Shown: positions 1-7,930, counted from the stretch's first letter. The stretch: DNA of 10,954 nucleotides from an uncultured Sphingobacteriaceae bacterium (GCA_937875035.1 CALNCF010000150.1:1-10954); one strand, 5' to 3'. Program-made: numbers and translations. The notes: generated by a model not told the origin, from the letters alone.

Positions 1-1
1 T

Positions 2-1528
2 TTGCAGTCGCCCGGTACCAACCACATGAGTAACGGCCGGGATGGATGCACGTTTTTCGGGACGGATCACAAACACTTTCTCCATGAAGGGAACGGTGTC
101 GGTCTGCTCAAAATACGCAGTCACAAATTCACCCAGGATAGAGGGCGCGAAGGGACGGAAAGATTCCCGGCGTTTGATCTTGAGATTCAGGATATCCTTG
201 GCATCGGCGCGGCGCGGATCCGCGATAATGGAACGGTGACCCAGGGCTCTCGGACCAAATTCCGCACGTCCCTGGAACCAGCCTACTACGCCTCCGCCTA
301 TAATACAGTCGCTTACTTCATGGTATAATTCTTCATCGCTCAATTCGCGGAACGCTACCTTCTGATCATTCAGCACCTGGCGTACTTCTTCCACAGAAAA
401 ACGGCTGCCCAGGTAACCATGCCGCATCTCCGGCAGGCGTTCCTTTTTAAGGATGTGATTGTACAGGTACAGGGCCGAACCGATCGATGTACCCGCGTCG
501 TGCGCGGCCGGCGGAATATAGACCTGCCTGAAAGGAGTATTCAATAAGAGCTTCCCATTGGCTACGGAATTTTGTGCCACACCCCCGGCAATACATACCC
601 TGTCAAGACCCGTACGTTTTTGCAGGTGCGTGAGCATATGAAATATCAACTCTTCGGTGATGCGTTGTACCGAAGCGGCGAGATTACGGTGATGATCGTT
701 CAGCGGCTCATCCTTTGCGCGGGCCGGACCAAAAAGGGTGATCAGCTCATCCGAATACACACGCCCGATCTCCGGGCTCCCCCCTTCCCAGCTCATGTTC
801 ACACCCTTCGATGTATGATTAAAACAAGAGAGGTTGAGCTCAAACAGCCCGTTATCTTTAAAACGTATTACCTTTCTCAGCTCATCAACATATACCGGCT
901 TGCCATAAGGCGCGAGGCCCATCACCTTGTATTCATCGCCGTAATGCGGGAAGCCCAGGTACTGGGTTAAAGCCGTGTAGAAAATACCGGCGGAATGAGG
1001 GTAGGTCACCTGGTCGATCACCTCGATCTGGTTACCCCTGCCGATGCCGATCATGGTCGAGGAGAAATCGCCGAAGCCATCGATCGATAACAGCGCAGAC
1101 TCCTGGAATGAAGAGGCAAAGAAAGCGCTGGCGAGGTGACTGCGGTGATGTTCCACATACACGATCTTCCCGGTAAAGAAGGAAGCGGGCTGATCAAAAT
1201 GACGCGCGAATTCTTCATCAAGCCCGGAAGCTTTTTTCAGGTTCTTAAAACGGGTCAGCATATTCGAAATGCTCAGGCGGTTCTTCAATGCGCTGAGCAC
1301 CTTCTTACCGAAATTCGCTTTCGGGTCTCTTGAGATGGAGATATAATCGACCTCCGAAATACTGATGCCGGCTTCGGCCAGGCAAAAACGAATGGCTTCG
1401 ACAGGGAAGCCCGCCCAGTGCTTGATCCGGCGGAAACGTTCCTCTTCGGAAGCAGCGATCAGCTCTCCGTCCTTATAGATGCAGGCAGAGGCATCTCCGT
1501 GATACGCATTCAGTCCGAGTATGTACAT
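2..1528 (-). CDS. NodU/CmcH-family carbamoyltransferase (partial, C-terminus cut by contig edge)
   Basis: Family members transfer a carbamoyl group from carbamoyl phosphate, through a carbamoyl-adenylate, to a hydroxyl of a sugar or antibiotic. Here the acceptor is probably a sugar of the glycan made by this cluster (inference). The reading frame runs 509 codons from an ATG at 1528 to the left edge without a stop. Visible N-domain motifs are EHHRSHLAS (residues 126-134, with the metal-type H127/H131 pair), SIDGFGD (148-154), GDEYKVMGLAPYG (197-209), AGGVAQNS (314-321) and HDAGTS (343-348, with D344 the likely metal ligand). The C-terminal carbamoyltransferase domain shows GWFQGRAEFGPRALGHRS (416-433) and RESFRPFAPS (454-463). 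Relatives usually have roughly 570-610 residues, so about 60-100 are missing. It follows the exosortase gene after 27 nt. V503 in the THVVG segment replaces the Asp I expect there. Family call is firm; acceptor unknown. Confidence 0.93.
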   Translation of the reverse strand, partial: MYILGLNAYHGDASACIYKDGELIAASEEERFRRIKHWAGFPVEAIRFCLAEAGISISEVDYISISRDPKANFGKKVLSALKNRLSISNMLTRFKNLKKASGLDEEFARHFDQPASFFTGKIVYVEHHRSHLASAFFASSFQESALLSIDGFGDFSSTMIGIGRGNQIEVIDQVTYPHSAGIFYTALTQYLGFPHYGDEYKVMGLAPYGKPVYVDELRKVIRFKDNGLFELNLSCFNHTSKGVNMSWEGGSPEIGRVYSDELITLFGPARAKDEPLNDHHRNLAASVQRITEELIFHMLTHLQKRTGLDRVCIAGGVAQNSVANGKLLLNTPFRQVYIPPAAHDAGTSIGSALYLYNHILKKERLPEMRHGYLGSRFSVEEVRQVLNDQKVAFRELSDEELYHEVSDCIIGGGVVGWFQGRAEFGPRALGHRSIIADPRRADAKDILNLKIKRRESFRPFAPSILGEFVTAYFEQTDTVPFMEKVFVIRPEKRASIPAVTHVVGTGRLQ

Positions 1529-1555
1529 AATTTTATCTGATTCGTTGTGATGTGA
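1529..1555 (-). other. Longest intergenic gap; start region of the carbamoyltransferase gene
   Basis: This 27-nt spacer between the exosortase stop and the carbamoyltransferase ATG is the largest gap in the window. On the coding strand it ends in CAGATAAAATT directly before ATG. That is A/T-rich with no Shine-Dalgarno match, as is usual for Bacteroidota. It is too short for a convincing promoter plus leader, and no hairpin-plus-U-run terminator is visible, so read-through from the exosortase gene is expected. Confidence 0.5.
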
Positions 1556-2101
1556 TTATTTCTTATTGATCCACCGGTAGATCATCACACTGATAATGAC
1601 ATACACGATGATATTAAAGATGAGATGATGATCTATGTCGATACCGCCTTTCCGGCTGTAATAGGAATACACGAGCAGCACCGCACAGATACGCAATACG
1701 TTCAGGATATTGATGACCAGCAGACCGCCCAGCAGCATCTTCCATTTATCGCGGAAGGGCTTGGGCCAGGCAATGATAAATGCCGCGTAGAAGCTCATCA
1801 CCCCGTAAGCCAGGCAGGTATATACCAGGCCTACGCTTACACCGCCTACCAGCTTTAAGCGTGTAGGATAAATGATCGTTTCGTAACCGAAAAGCTCCAG
1901 CAGTCCCGAGCAGATATACAGTAAGGCCAGGCGCAGCCAGCGGATGTAATTGAGGTGCCGGTCGAGAAAAGCAGAGTAAAACATGCCGCCTTCACCAGTA
2001 ATCCCGATAAAGAATAAATTGAAATAATAGAACAACAGGAAGAGCACGAGAAAGGTGATCCCGAAACGCAGACCCTGGTTCGAACGGATCTCAGCGAACA
2101 T
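1556..2101 (-). CDS. Exosortase/archaeosortase-family protein, probably XrtY-like
   Basis: This is a 181-residue integral membrane protein with hydrophobic segments near residues 12-33, 54-72, 86-110, 121-147 and 160-177. Exosortases are membrane cysteine transpeptidases/proteases that cut C-terminal sorting signals such as PEP-CTERM and pass the protein to the envelope. The family triad is visible in order: Cys96 in the segment YTCLAYG (94-100), Arg137 in NILNVLRI (131-138), and His158 or His159 before the last helix. At about 180 residues it matches the short Bacteroidota types rather than the longer proteobacterial XrtA. The neighbouring XYAG1-like glycosyltransferase and Wzy-like protein suggest exosortase Y specifically (from family knowledge, not searched). 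The ATG at 2101 overlaps the GT2 gene by 11 nt, indicating co-translation. No protein with a recognisable sorting tail lies in the window, so the substrate is unknown. Confidence 0.82.
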   Translation of the reverse strand: MFAEIRSNQGLRFGITFLVLFLLFYYFNLFFIGITGEGGMFYSAFLDRHLNYIRWLRLALLYICSGLLELFGYETIIYPTRLKLVGGVSVGLVYTCLAYGVMSFYAAFIIAWPKPFRDKWKMLLGGLLVINILNVLRICAVLLVYSYYSRKGGIDIDHHLIFNIIVYVIISVMIYRWINKK

Positions 2102-2933
2102 CCTTATCCTTTCTTTTTAATTCAACGATCATAGCATCTACGAGGAAGCGGTACCAAAAGGCTTGCAGGAAATGGAACACCAGCCCGGTGCGCCCATCCA
2201 TAAAGCCAAGCTGGAAAATATAACGGTAGATAAAATACAAGGCAGGGCGTACGAACAGGGGCATACGGTTCCAGGTGTTCTTCATCCAGATCCTGCGCGC
2301 GTCGGTATTGCCAACGAGTGAACCCTTCAGGGCTGCCGTGGCATGGAACTCCTCGCGGGCCTGCAGCTGCGCATATCGCACATGCTTCTGCGACCAGAAA
2401 GCAATATCTTCCTTGAGATTATTCTCCACCAGGTCGTACTGCAATTTCCCGGTGGTACCCCGGATGTAAAAATGATGATCCATCAGCTCGCCCTCGTCGA
2501 GGTATACCTTATCTTTTTTAAAAAGCTTCAGCAGGTAACGCGGGTAATAGCCACCGTAACGGATCCATTTCCCAAGGAAATAATTTCTCCTGTTGATATA
2601 ATAACCATCGTGCCGGGCCATGCCGGTTGCGAGCAGGTTCCTGATCTCGGCAACAAGCTCCGGGGTAAGCTGCTGATCGGCGTCGATGCCTAAGATCCAC
2701 TCACCGCGGATGCCGGGCTGCGACAAGGCAAACTGCCACTGCTTCGCATGTGTTTCGAAAGGATTCTGTATGAGTGTGGCGCCGTATGCCTCCGCAATGG
2801 CAAGAGTACCATCCGTAGAAAATGAATCCACGATGAGCACCTGCGCGTTCAACCCTTCGAGGGAAGACAGGCACTTCGGGAGGTTCAGTTCCTCATTATA
2901 AGTAAGAATAATAACTGAGAGCATTTCAGGCAT
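2091..2933 (-). CDS. Glycosyltransferase family 2 (WaaE/LPS-core-like)
   Basis: A GT-A fold inverting glycosyltransferase, probably cytoplasmic and acting on a lipid-linked glycan intermediate. From the ATG at 2933 (280 aa) the N-terminus reads MPEMLSVIILTYNEE, the standard GT2 nucleotide-binding strand. It is followed by VDSFSTDGT (35-43) and the metal-binding GIDADQ motif (82-87, D84/D86). A basic, aromatic-rich middle and a C-terminal hydrophobic/amphipathic region suggest membrane association. The middle and end resemble WaaE/KdtX-like LPS-core enzymes. Start choice: the frame is open to a TTG at 2960, but the ATG at 2933 makes a compact 8-nt overlap (ATGCCTGA) with the upstream stop and needs no extra N-terminal residues; a third ATG at 2924 is also possible. 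It overlaps the exosortase start by 11 nt. Sugar donor and acceptor cannot be read from the sequence. Confidence 0.9.
   Translation of the reverse strand: MPEMLSVIILTYNEELNLPKCLSSLEGLNAQVLIVDSFSTDGTLAIAEAYGATLIQNPFETHAKQWQFALSQPGIRGEWILGIDADQQLTPELVAEIRNLLATGMARHDGYYINRRNYFLGKWIRYGGYYPRYLLKLFKKDKVYLDEGELMDHHFYIRGTTGKLQYDLVENNLKEDIAFWSQKHVRYAQLQAREEFHATAALKGSLVGNTDARRIWMKNTWNRMPLFVRPALYFIYRYIFQLGFMDGRTGLVFHFLQAFWYRFLVDAMIVELKRKDKDVR
2926..2933 (-). promoter_or_regulatory. Start-stop overlap ATGCCTGA (probable translational coupling)
   Basis: The GT2 start ATG and the TGA of the preceding XYAG1-like glycosyltransferase share eight bases on the coding strand. The same ATG-NN-stop geometry occurs at 6626-6633 (ATGATTAG) and 9173-9180 (ATGGCTAA). 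This supports reinitiation-type coupling and argues for 2933 as the GT2 start. Confidence 0.55.
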
Positions 2934-4065
2934 GAGTGATACAGCGCTTGTAAATTGCAAAATAATTTCCGGTCAGATGGCTTCCGCTGAAAACCTTCCG
3001 CACCCAGGCCGGGGCCTCACGGGTAATATTTTTTCTTACGGCTGCCTCGCGGAAGGATGTTTCCAGTCCCTCGCGGATAGAGGTGATCTCCGTGCTGCAC
3101 ACCCAGCCTAACTGGTGCTCCGATACGACAGATGATAATCCTACCTGCTCGCTGAGCAATACGGGTACGCCTGCCGACAAGGCTTCGACCACCACATTAC
3201 CAAAGTTCTCATCATAAGAAGGAAGGACCATGAGGTCGTGCCTGCCTAATGCGTCGAATTTTTCATCACCCTGCAACACACCTGACCAGGTAACATTTTC
3301 GCTGATACCAAGCTGAACGGTTTGCTGCTTAAGCTGCATCATGTATTCCGGATCGCCGCCGCCGATCACCGACAAGCGGAAAGGGAACGACACTTGCTGC
3401 AAGGCCTGGAATAATAAGGGCAGGCCTTTCTTCGGATCGATCCTCGAAATGAACACCAGCTTGTATACGCCCTCTTCCAAACGGTCGTATACCTTCTGAG
3501 CCGGGAGGTCCACGATATTAAACGCGACCTGCACGGACGCGTGCGGGAACAGCTCCAGCACCTGGTCCATTTCGCGCCGGGTAGTGGCATGAAAATGCGC
3601 GTGCTTCAGCACAGGTTTATTCAGCAAAGCATGGATCATTCTTTTCATTAATGATCTGCGGCCCGATACCGAATAATCGCTGAACATGCCCCGGGGAGAA
3701 ACAACGAAAGGGAATTTTTTTATATAACAGATCAACGCGGCGCCCAGGGCTACCAGGTTCCACCAGGAATGGATATGCACCACCTCGTACGAGGCGCCAT
3801 GCTTCCACAGGTAGCCTAAGAGCGAAGGCGAAAAATGAGAATGATCTTTGGTTATCCGCTTAAAATAAATGACCGCCACACCATCCACATGATACAGCTT
3901 TCCGGGGATCACATCCAGCTCAGAAACGCCGTTCGCAGTAGTTGTGAGCACCTGTACTTCCTGTCCCGCTGCCTGTAATTCCTCACACAAACGCGCCACC
4001 GACATAATGGGTCCGCCATATACATACGCTGGTTTATACGAGGGTGTGATCTGTAGTATTTTCAA
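2926..4065 (-). CDS. GT4 glycosyltransferase, resembles exosortase-Y-associated XYAG1
   Basis: A retaining GT-B glycosyltransferase of 379 residues. The N-terminal Rossmann domain opens with MKILQITPSYKPAYVYGGP (1-19), with the glycine-rich acceptor-side loop, and contains VHIHSWW (96-102) and SPRGMFS (123-129). The C-terminal donor-binding domain shows SRIDPKKG (207-214), a GGG turn (235-237) and the EX7E pair E286/E294 followed by ALSAGVPVL. The N-terminal wording is what I recall for the family named XrtY-associated glycosyltransferase XYAG1, which fits the exosortase and Wzy-like neighbours; that assignment is from memory. The start codon is TTG at 4065. This is nearly forced, because an in-frame stop (the Wzy gene's TAG) lies three codons upstream and the next ATG would remove the first Rossmann strand. 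Gap to the Wzy gene is 6 nt; overlap with the GT2 gene is 8 nt. Confidence 0.9.
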   Translation of the reverse strand: MKILQITPSYKPAYVYGGPIMSVARLCEELQAAGQEVQVLTTTANGVSELDVIPGKLYHVDGVAVIYFKRITKDHSHFSPSLLGYLWKHGASYEVVHIHSWWNLVALGAALICYIKKFPFVVSPRGMFSDYSVSGRRSLMKRMIHALLNKPVLKHAHFHATTRREMDQVLELFPHASVQVAFNIVDLPAQKVYDRLEEGVYKLVFISRIDPKKGLPLLFQALQQVSFPFRLSVIGGGDPEYMMQLKQQTVQLGISENVTWSGVLQGDEKFDALGRHDLMVLPSYDENFGNVVVEALSAGVPVLLSEQVGLSSVVSEHQLGWVCSTEITSIREGLETSFREAAVRKNITREAPAWVRKVFSGSHLTGNYFAIYKRCITHA

Positions 4066-4071
4066 GAATAT

Positions 4072-5478
4072 CTATGAAGAATGACTGGGTCTGATATAGC
4101 CCATTTTACGCATGACAAAGGCCATGAGGTACATGGTGATAATCCCCCAGAAGATCGAGTTAAACAAAAATTCCATACAGGTTCCCCGCCATAAGATCTG
4201 GAACAGCCCGGCAAAGACCCAGGCGCTTCCGAAGTTATAGCCACCGAACAGGTGTTCGCACTGGTTGCTGATCCATGCGGTAAGCATACCCATAAGCAGG
4301 AGGAAGAAAAAGATAAAGAATGGTCCGCCGGTGAGATACGCGTCGACCACCAGGGGCGGCTTCGCCGATACATCCATGTTCTGGTTGATCACCCCGATCT
4401 TATACACCCGCTGCATTACATGCTGCTCCACATCGGGCTTATCGGGCCAGAACACCCGGGGTACGAGGAACAATACCGATTGGGTAAAGATCGAAGAGCC
4501 GAAATAATCGATCCTGGAAGGAACCTTGTCGACATACTCCACGAACATGGAAACCTCCGACAGGCGGTCGGTCAGGAATGACCAGTTATCGGTCTGGAAA
4601 TCGACATCGCCCTGCTGTATGGCTTCGAACGCGCTCTGCGCCGCCTGCTCAGACGCGATCCCTTCTCCCCAGGATAGCTGCCGGAAGATAGAATTATAGC
4701 TCGGAAGGATGAACACGGACACCAGGAACAAAGGCACAAAGGCCAGTGTAACCGTTCTGCGGTACATAGGGTAAAGGTACCCGCCCAATACGATAATGGT
4801 CACCACGATCGGCTCCTTCCATCCCGACAGGAATGCCGCTAAGAAGCTGAAACCAAAGATGAAGCCGGAGATCAGGATACGCTGGCTGTTCTTTTCGATG
4901 ATGGCATACACAAAAGCCATGATCGAAGAGATATAGCTCAGGTCGCGGAACTTCACCGCAAACTGATCGAGGCCCGGCACAACTGCAAAGAAAGCCGTCA
5001 ACACTATCAGCACCAGGGTCGCCTTGATAAAGAAGACGGAGTAGCTGCTCGACAAATGGATCTCCCATTTACGATGGCGGTACGAGCGTGTTAAAAGAAG
5101 CAGCCCGGTAGTGTATGAAGCATGCGCCAGGCAGTAGTAACGCTGGCACTCTGCTACCAGGTCGAGCGAGCGGTAGTCGACCAGCGAATAGGGTAAGGTT
5201 TCAAAATAACGGAACCCGAGGGTATCCATAAAAAAGAACACCGAGGTAAGCGCCATATAGCCCACAAAGATCACCTGGGTCAGGAACAGCGGGCGCATGA
5301 ACTGGCTTTTCTTAGGGAGATCATGCGGCACAGGCATAATCTTTCCTGTCACCGTAAAGAGGAGGATCAGGATCGAGCCCAGCCAGGCAATCAGGTACGA
5401 AAGCTGCGGCAGCGGGCTGCATAGCAGGGCCAGCAACCAGGGAATATACAGCAGGAACAGCTTCGGTGAAAATTTCAT
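4072..5478 (-). CDS. Wzy/O-antigen-polymerase-like membrane protein
   Basis: A 468-residue polytopic inner-membrane protein likely to polymerise lipid-linked repeat units on the periplasmic side. Hydrophobic segments are visible near residues 7-22, 26-44, 62-84, 114-130, 147-169, 182-195, 200-219, 223-238, 242-259, 384-402, 416-430 and 434-455. A large hydrophilic loop occupies about residues 260-380, as in Wzy proteins. It carries FLVPRVFWPDKP (337-348), a motif seen in several oligosaccharide repeat-unit polymerases. Together with the adjacent XYAG1-like glycosyltransferase and exosortase, this matches what I recall as the exosortase-Y-associated Wzy-like protein. The start ATG at 5478 follows the preceding stop after six bases (GAAAAA), an A-rich start region typical of Bacteroidota. 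A WaaL-type O-antigen ligase is the main alternative, since the two families share topology. Confidence 0.85.
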   Translation of the reverse strand: MKFSPKLFLLYIPWLLALLCSPLPQLSYLIAWLGSILILLFTVTGKIMPVPHDLPKKSQFMRPLFLTQVIFVGYMALTSVFFFMDTLGFRYFETLPYSLVDYRSLDLVAECQRYYCLAHASYTTGLLLLTRSYRHRKWEIHLSSSYSVFFIKATLVLIVLTAFFAVVPGLDQFAVKFRDLSYISSIMAFVYAIIEKNSQRILISGFIFGFSFLAAFLSGWKEPIVVTIIVLGGYLYPMYRRTVTLAFVPLFLVSVFILPSYNSIFRQLSWGEGIASEQAAQSAFEAIQQGDVDFQTDNWSFLTDRLSEVSMFVEYVDKVPSRIDYFGSSIFTQSVLFLVPRVFWPDKPDVEQHVMQRVYKIGVINQNMDVSAKPPLVVDAYLTGGPFFIFFFLLLMGMLTAWISNQCEHLFGGYNFGSAWVFAGLFQILWRGTCMEFLFNSIFWGIITMYLMAFVMRKMGYIRPSHSS

Positions 5479-5484
5479 TTTTTC

Positions 5485-6633
5485 TTATGATGATAATATG
5501 TCTTCCAGGCCTTGTACCAACGACTGGTACGACCATCGGGCAACCAGGGCTTTGGAATTCTCTTTCATGAACTCCAGGCGTTCAGGTATGGATACGATCC
5601 GCTTCATCTGCTCTGCCAGGTCATTTACATCACCCTGGCGGAAATAGAACCCGTTATGCCCTTCCTGCAACAGATCTTTCGCAGCGCCGATCCGCTCATG
5701 CAGCAATAAGGCGCATCCGCAGTTCATGGCTTCGTTAACAGCCAATCCCCAGGTCTCACTCTTCGAAGCCAGCACAAATATATCGCCCATCCGGTAAATA
5801 ACAGGCATCATCTGCTGATTTTGAAAATCCATAAAGAACACCTTAGGAATATGCTTCGCTTTCAGCATCTGCTCTTCCTCCCCGTTACCCACGAGCAGGA
5901 GGCTGAGACCCGGAACGCCGGCCAGTGCAAACGCATCCAGCAGGAAGCCCAGGTTCTTTACCGGTTCAAACTTGCCGGCATACAAAATAACGATATCGTC
6001 CTGCGGAATTCCCAATTCTTTCCTGAGCACATCTGCCTGCATCTTATAGGTACCCTCCGGGTCTTCGAAGCGCTGCTCATCCACCGCGTGCGGCGCAAAC
6101 AGTACCTGCGAAGGCTTTAAGCCATTGTGAAGATAGTAAGCACGGTTATTCGTCCCTACACTGATGGCATAGTCTATATGACGGTATACCCAGGTAAGAT
6201 ACAACCTCCGGAGTAATGCTTTGAGCCCGGAGCCCGCATTCAGCTGGTGAGAATCTCCGCGGAAATAAACGGGTACTTTTCCCTTGTAATGTCTTAATAC
6301 TTTTAAATGACTCCGGTAGCTCCATCCGAACACCAGGATCTTATCGGGCGCAAAGGCATCGATCCGTTCGATGATCTCCGGGTTATCGATCCCCTTAAAG
6401 TGATGGGAACCGGGCTCGGGTGAGCTGTTCCGTAAGAACTCATACTCATAACCCTCCAGCAACGGAAGGTCCCATTCGATCACCCTGCCGAAACCGGGAT
6501 CGAACTTGCGTACAGACTCTTCTCCCCAGGTATAGAATACTTTCACATGGATCTTTCCACGCAGCGCCAGCGCCTGGAAAACGGGCACGTAATACTGAAT
6601 AGGATGTGTGACAACAATCGCTACCCTAATCAT
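5485..6633 (-). CDS. Glycosyltransferase family 4 (GT-B)
   Basis: A 382-residue GT-B enzyme, probably soluble or peripheral at the cytoplasmic face. The N-terminal domain starts MIRVAIVVTHPIQYYVPVF (1-19), has TWGEES (35-40), and carries YFRGDSH (123-129), a segment often seen in Bacteroidota GT4 proteins. The donor domain shows ILYAGKFEPVKN (216-227), LLLVGNG (245-251), and the full EX7E pair E293/E301 in the segment KSETWGLAVNEAM, followed by cysteine-containing NCGCALL (304-310). These are the usual residues for binding the nucleotide-sugar diphosphate and ribose. Its ATG at 6633 overlaps the upstream glycosyltransferase stop by 8 nt (ATGATTAG), and the Wzy-like gene follows after 6 nt, so it is inside the operon. 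Sugar specificity cannot be assigned. Confidence 0.92.
   Translation of the reverse strand: MIRVAIVVTHPIQYYVPVFQALALRGKIHVKVFYTWGEESVRKFDPGFGRVIEWDLPLLEGYEYEFLRNSSPEPGSHHFKGIDNPEIIERIDAFAPDKILVFGWSYRSHLKVLRHYKGKVPVYFRGDSHQLNAGSGLKALLRRLYLTWVYRHIDYAISVGTNNRAYYLHNGLKPSQVLFAPHAVDEQRFEDPEGTYKMQADVLRKELGIPQDDIVILYAGKFEPVKNLGFLLDAFALAGVPGLSLLLVGNGEEEQMLKAKHIPKVFFMDFQNQQMMPVIYRMGDIFVLASKSETWGLAVNEAMNCGCALLLHERIGAAKDLLQEGHNGFYFRQGDVNDLAEQMKRIVSIPERLEFMKENSKALVARWSYQSLVQGLEDILSS
6626..6633 (-). promoter_or_regulatory. Start-stop overlap ATGATTAG (probable translational coupling)
   Basis: The ATG of the GT4 gene ending at 5485 overlaps the TAG of the SKIYPY-type glycosyltransferase by eight bases. No Shine-Dalgarno-like purine block precedes the ATG clearly, so translation probably depends on ribosomes finishing the upstream gene. 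Confidence 0.5.
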
Positions 6634-7930
6634 TTGTTCGTATGCTTTTCACCAGGTCAAACAATTCCACTTCTTTTCTTACCATTTCCCTGGCCGTATA
6701 AGGGGCAAAGGCTTCTTCATCCAGCGGCATGGCTTTCATCCCACGATCGAGCAGCGACAGCATCGAAACCAGGATCTTTTCAGCCAGCTTATTTACATCT
6801 TCATGATCTCCGAAAGAAACCGCCATCCCTGCCTGCGTAACCTTCATCAGGTGGTTCACACTGCTCTGCTCATGAAAGACCGTGAGCAGGGGCTTCCTCA
6901 TCATGATATAGGGATAGATCTTGGAAGCCGTATAATTCTTATCCGTCGATCCGGGTACGATCAGCAGATCGGCGTCCTTCAGGATCTGTAAGCCTGTAAA
7001 ATAAGGCACGCGCGCGGGGAACTCCTGCACCTGCGCGCCCAACCCTTCTTCCAGGGCTATGGGTTCGATCGTTTTTGCAGGGTTAATTCCCGCATCGTAG
7101 CTGGTACCTATAAACCAGAAACGCAGCTTCCCAAACCGCGAGGGGTCGACCATCAGGCCGGACTTCACCGCTCTGAACAAAGCCCGGCAGGCGAACTGCA
7201 TATCGTAGCCGCCCCTGCCTACATAAGCGATATGCGTATGCTCCGGCGATGCCCGGAAAAAGGGGTTAGCCACATCCATATTTTCAAGTACTTCACTATC
7301 TTTCGGGTATGCGCCAAAAGGCAGCACGATACAGCGATCCGCCGGGATCTGCGGGTAGCGCTGCAGCAGGGTATCGATATATCCTTTAGAAACCGCCATG
7401 AGCCCATCTACGCTCTTCATCGCATACGCTTCCATCCAGGTATCCAGCCGGTATGAAAACCAGAACTTCGGCGGGCGTTCCTGCGGAGGCAGGGCCAGGT
7501 AATGATCCGACCTCCAGGGATCCTGCACATCGATGATATAAGGCACCCCGAACTTTCGCTTCCATATACGGCCCAGCACACATACCGCATACATGGTGGT
7601 AGAGAAAAACACCAAATCGTAGGTATTCTTTCTCAGCAGGCGGTTCACCAGCCGGTAGTAGAACCAGAGGGAACGCAGGGCAATATTCCCCAGCCCGATC
7701 CTGCGTGTCCACGAAGCGCTGAAAGCCTTCACACGATACACAACGAGACCGGCAGGTAAGGTCTTCAGCAGCTCTTTATCCTGCTGTCCTTCCACATAGC
7801 GCTCATCAGCCATCACCACTTCTGCCTCCCATCCGAATTCCTTAAAATAAGATACGCTCTGACGTACACGATGCATATCGGCAGCGTTCACGGGAGGGAA
7901 ATGCGGACTGATGATCAATACTTTTTTCAA
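6626..7930 (-). CDS. GT-B glycosyltransferase, divergent (SKIYPY type)
   Basis: A 434-residue protein with a GT-B layout. The N-terminal Rossmann strand is MKKVLIISPHFPP (1-13), and IIDVQDPWRSD (132-142) is a common motif of GT4-type N-domains. The C-terminal domain begins near IAYVGRGGYD (234-243). Instead of the normal EX7E motif it carries STDKNYTASKIYPY (328-341), with Pro340 where the ribose-binding Glu would align by eye. This variant recurs, as I recall, in a subgroup annotated simply as glycosyltransferase, so it may be a family trait rather than a defect. The start is TTG at 7930, giving a 4-nt overlap (TTGA) with the upstream gene and an N-terminus that begins exactly at the Rossmann strand. 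Probable role: adding one sugar of the repeat unit. Fold confidence is high, activity less so. Confidence 0.82.
   Translation of the reverse strand: MKKVLIISPHFPPVNAADMHRVRQSVSYFKEFGWEAEVVMADERYVEGQQDKELLKTLPAGLVVYRVKAFSASWTRRIGLGNIALRSLWFYYRLVNRLLRKNTYDLVFFSTTMYAVCVLGRIWKRKFGVPYIIDVQDPWRSDHYLALPPQERPPKFWFSYRLDTWMEAYAMKSVDGLMAVSKGYIDTLLQRYPQIPADRCIVLPFGAYPKDSEVLENMDVANPFFRASPEHTHIAYVGRGGYDMQFACRALFRAVKSGLMVDPSRFGKLRFWFIGTSYDAGINPAKTIEPIALEEGLGAQVQEFPARVPYFTGLQILKDADLLIVPGSTDKNYTASKIYPYIMMRKPLLTVFHEQSSVNHLMKVTQAGMAVSFGDHEDVNKLAEKILVSMLSLLDRGMKAMPLDEEAFAPYTAREMVRKEVELFDLVKSIRTND

Noticed and set aside
572..970. Plus-strand open frame of 132 codons at the left side, and a shorter one at 2-328
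   Set aside because: They are antisense to the carbamoyltransferase, whose minus-strand frame is open for 509 codons with every family motif in place.
1529..1555. Possible internal promoter before the carbamoyltransferase
   Set aside because: There are only 27 nt, and I could not find a Bacteroidota-type -7 (TAnnTTTG) with a -33 element in the spacer.
2934..2960. TTG at 2960 as the GT2 start
   Set aside because: It would extend the overlap with the upstream gene to 35 nt and add residues before the GT2 fold. The ATG at 2933 gives the same overlap geometry as two other junctions.
4694..5068. Minus-strand open frame of 124 codons inside the Wzy-like gene
   Set aside because: It is out of frame with the polymerase, whose transmembrane pattern continues uninterrupted through the region. 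The alternative translation looks like a frame-shifted membrane protein and has no start context.
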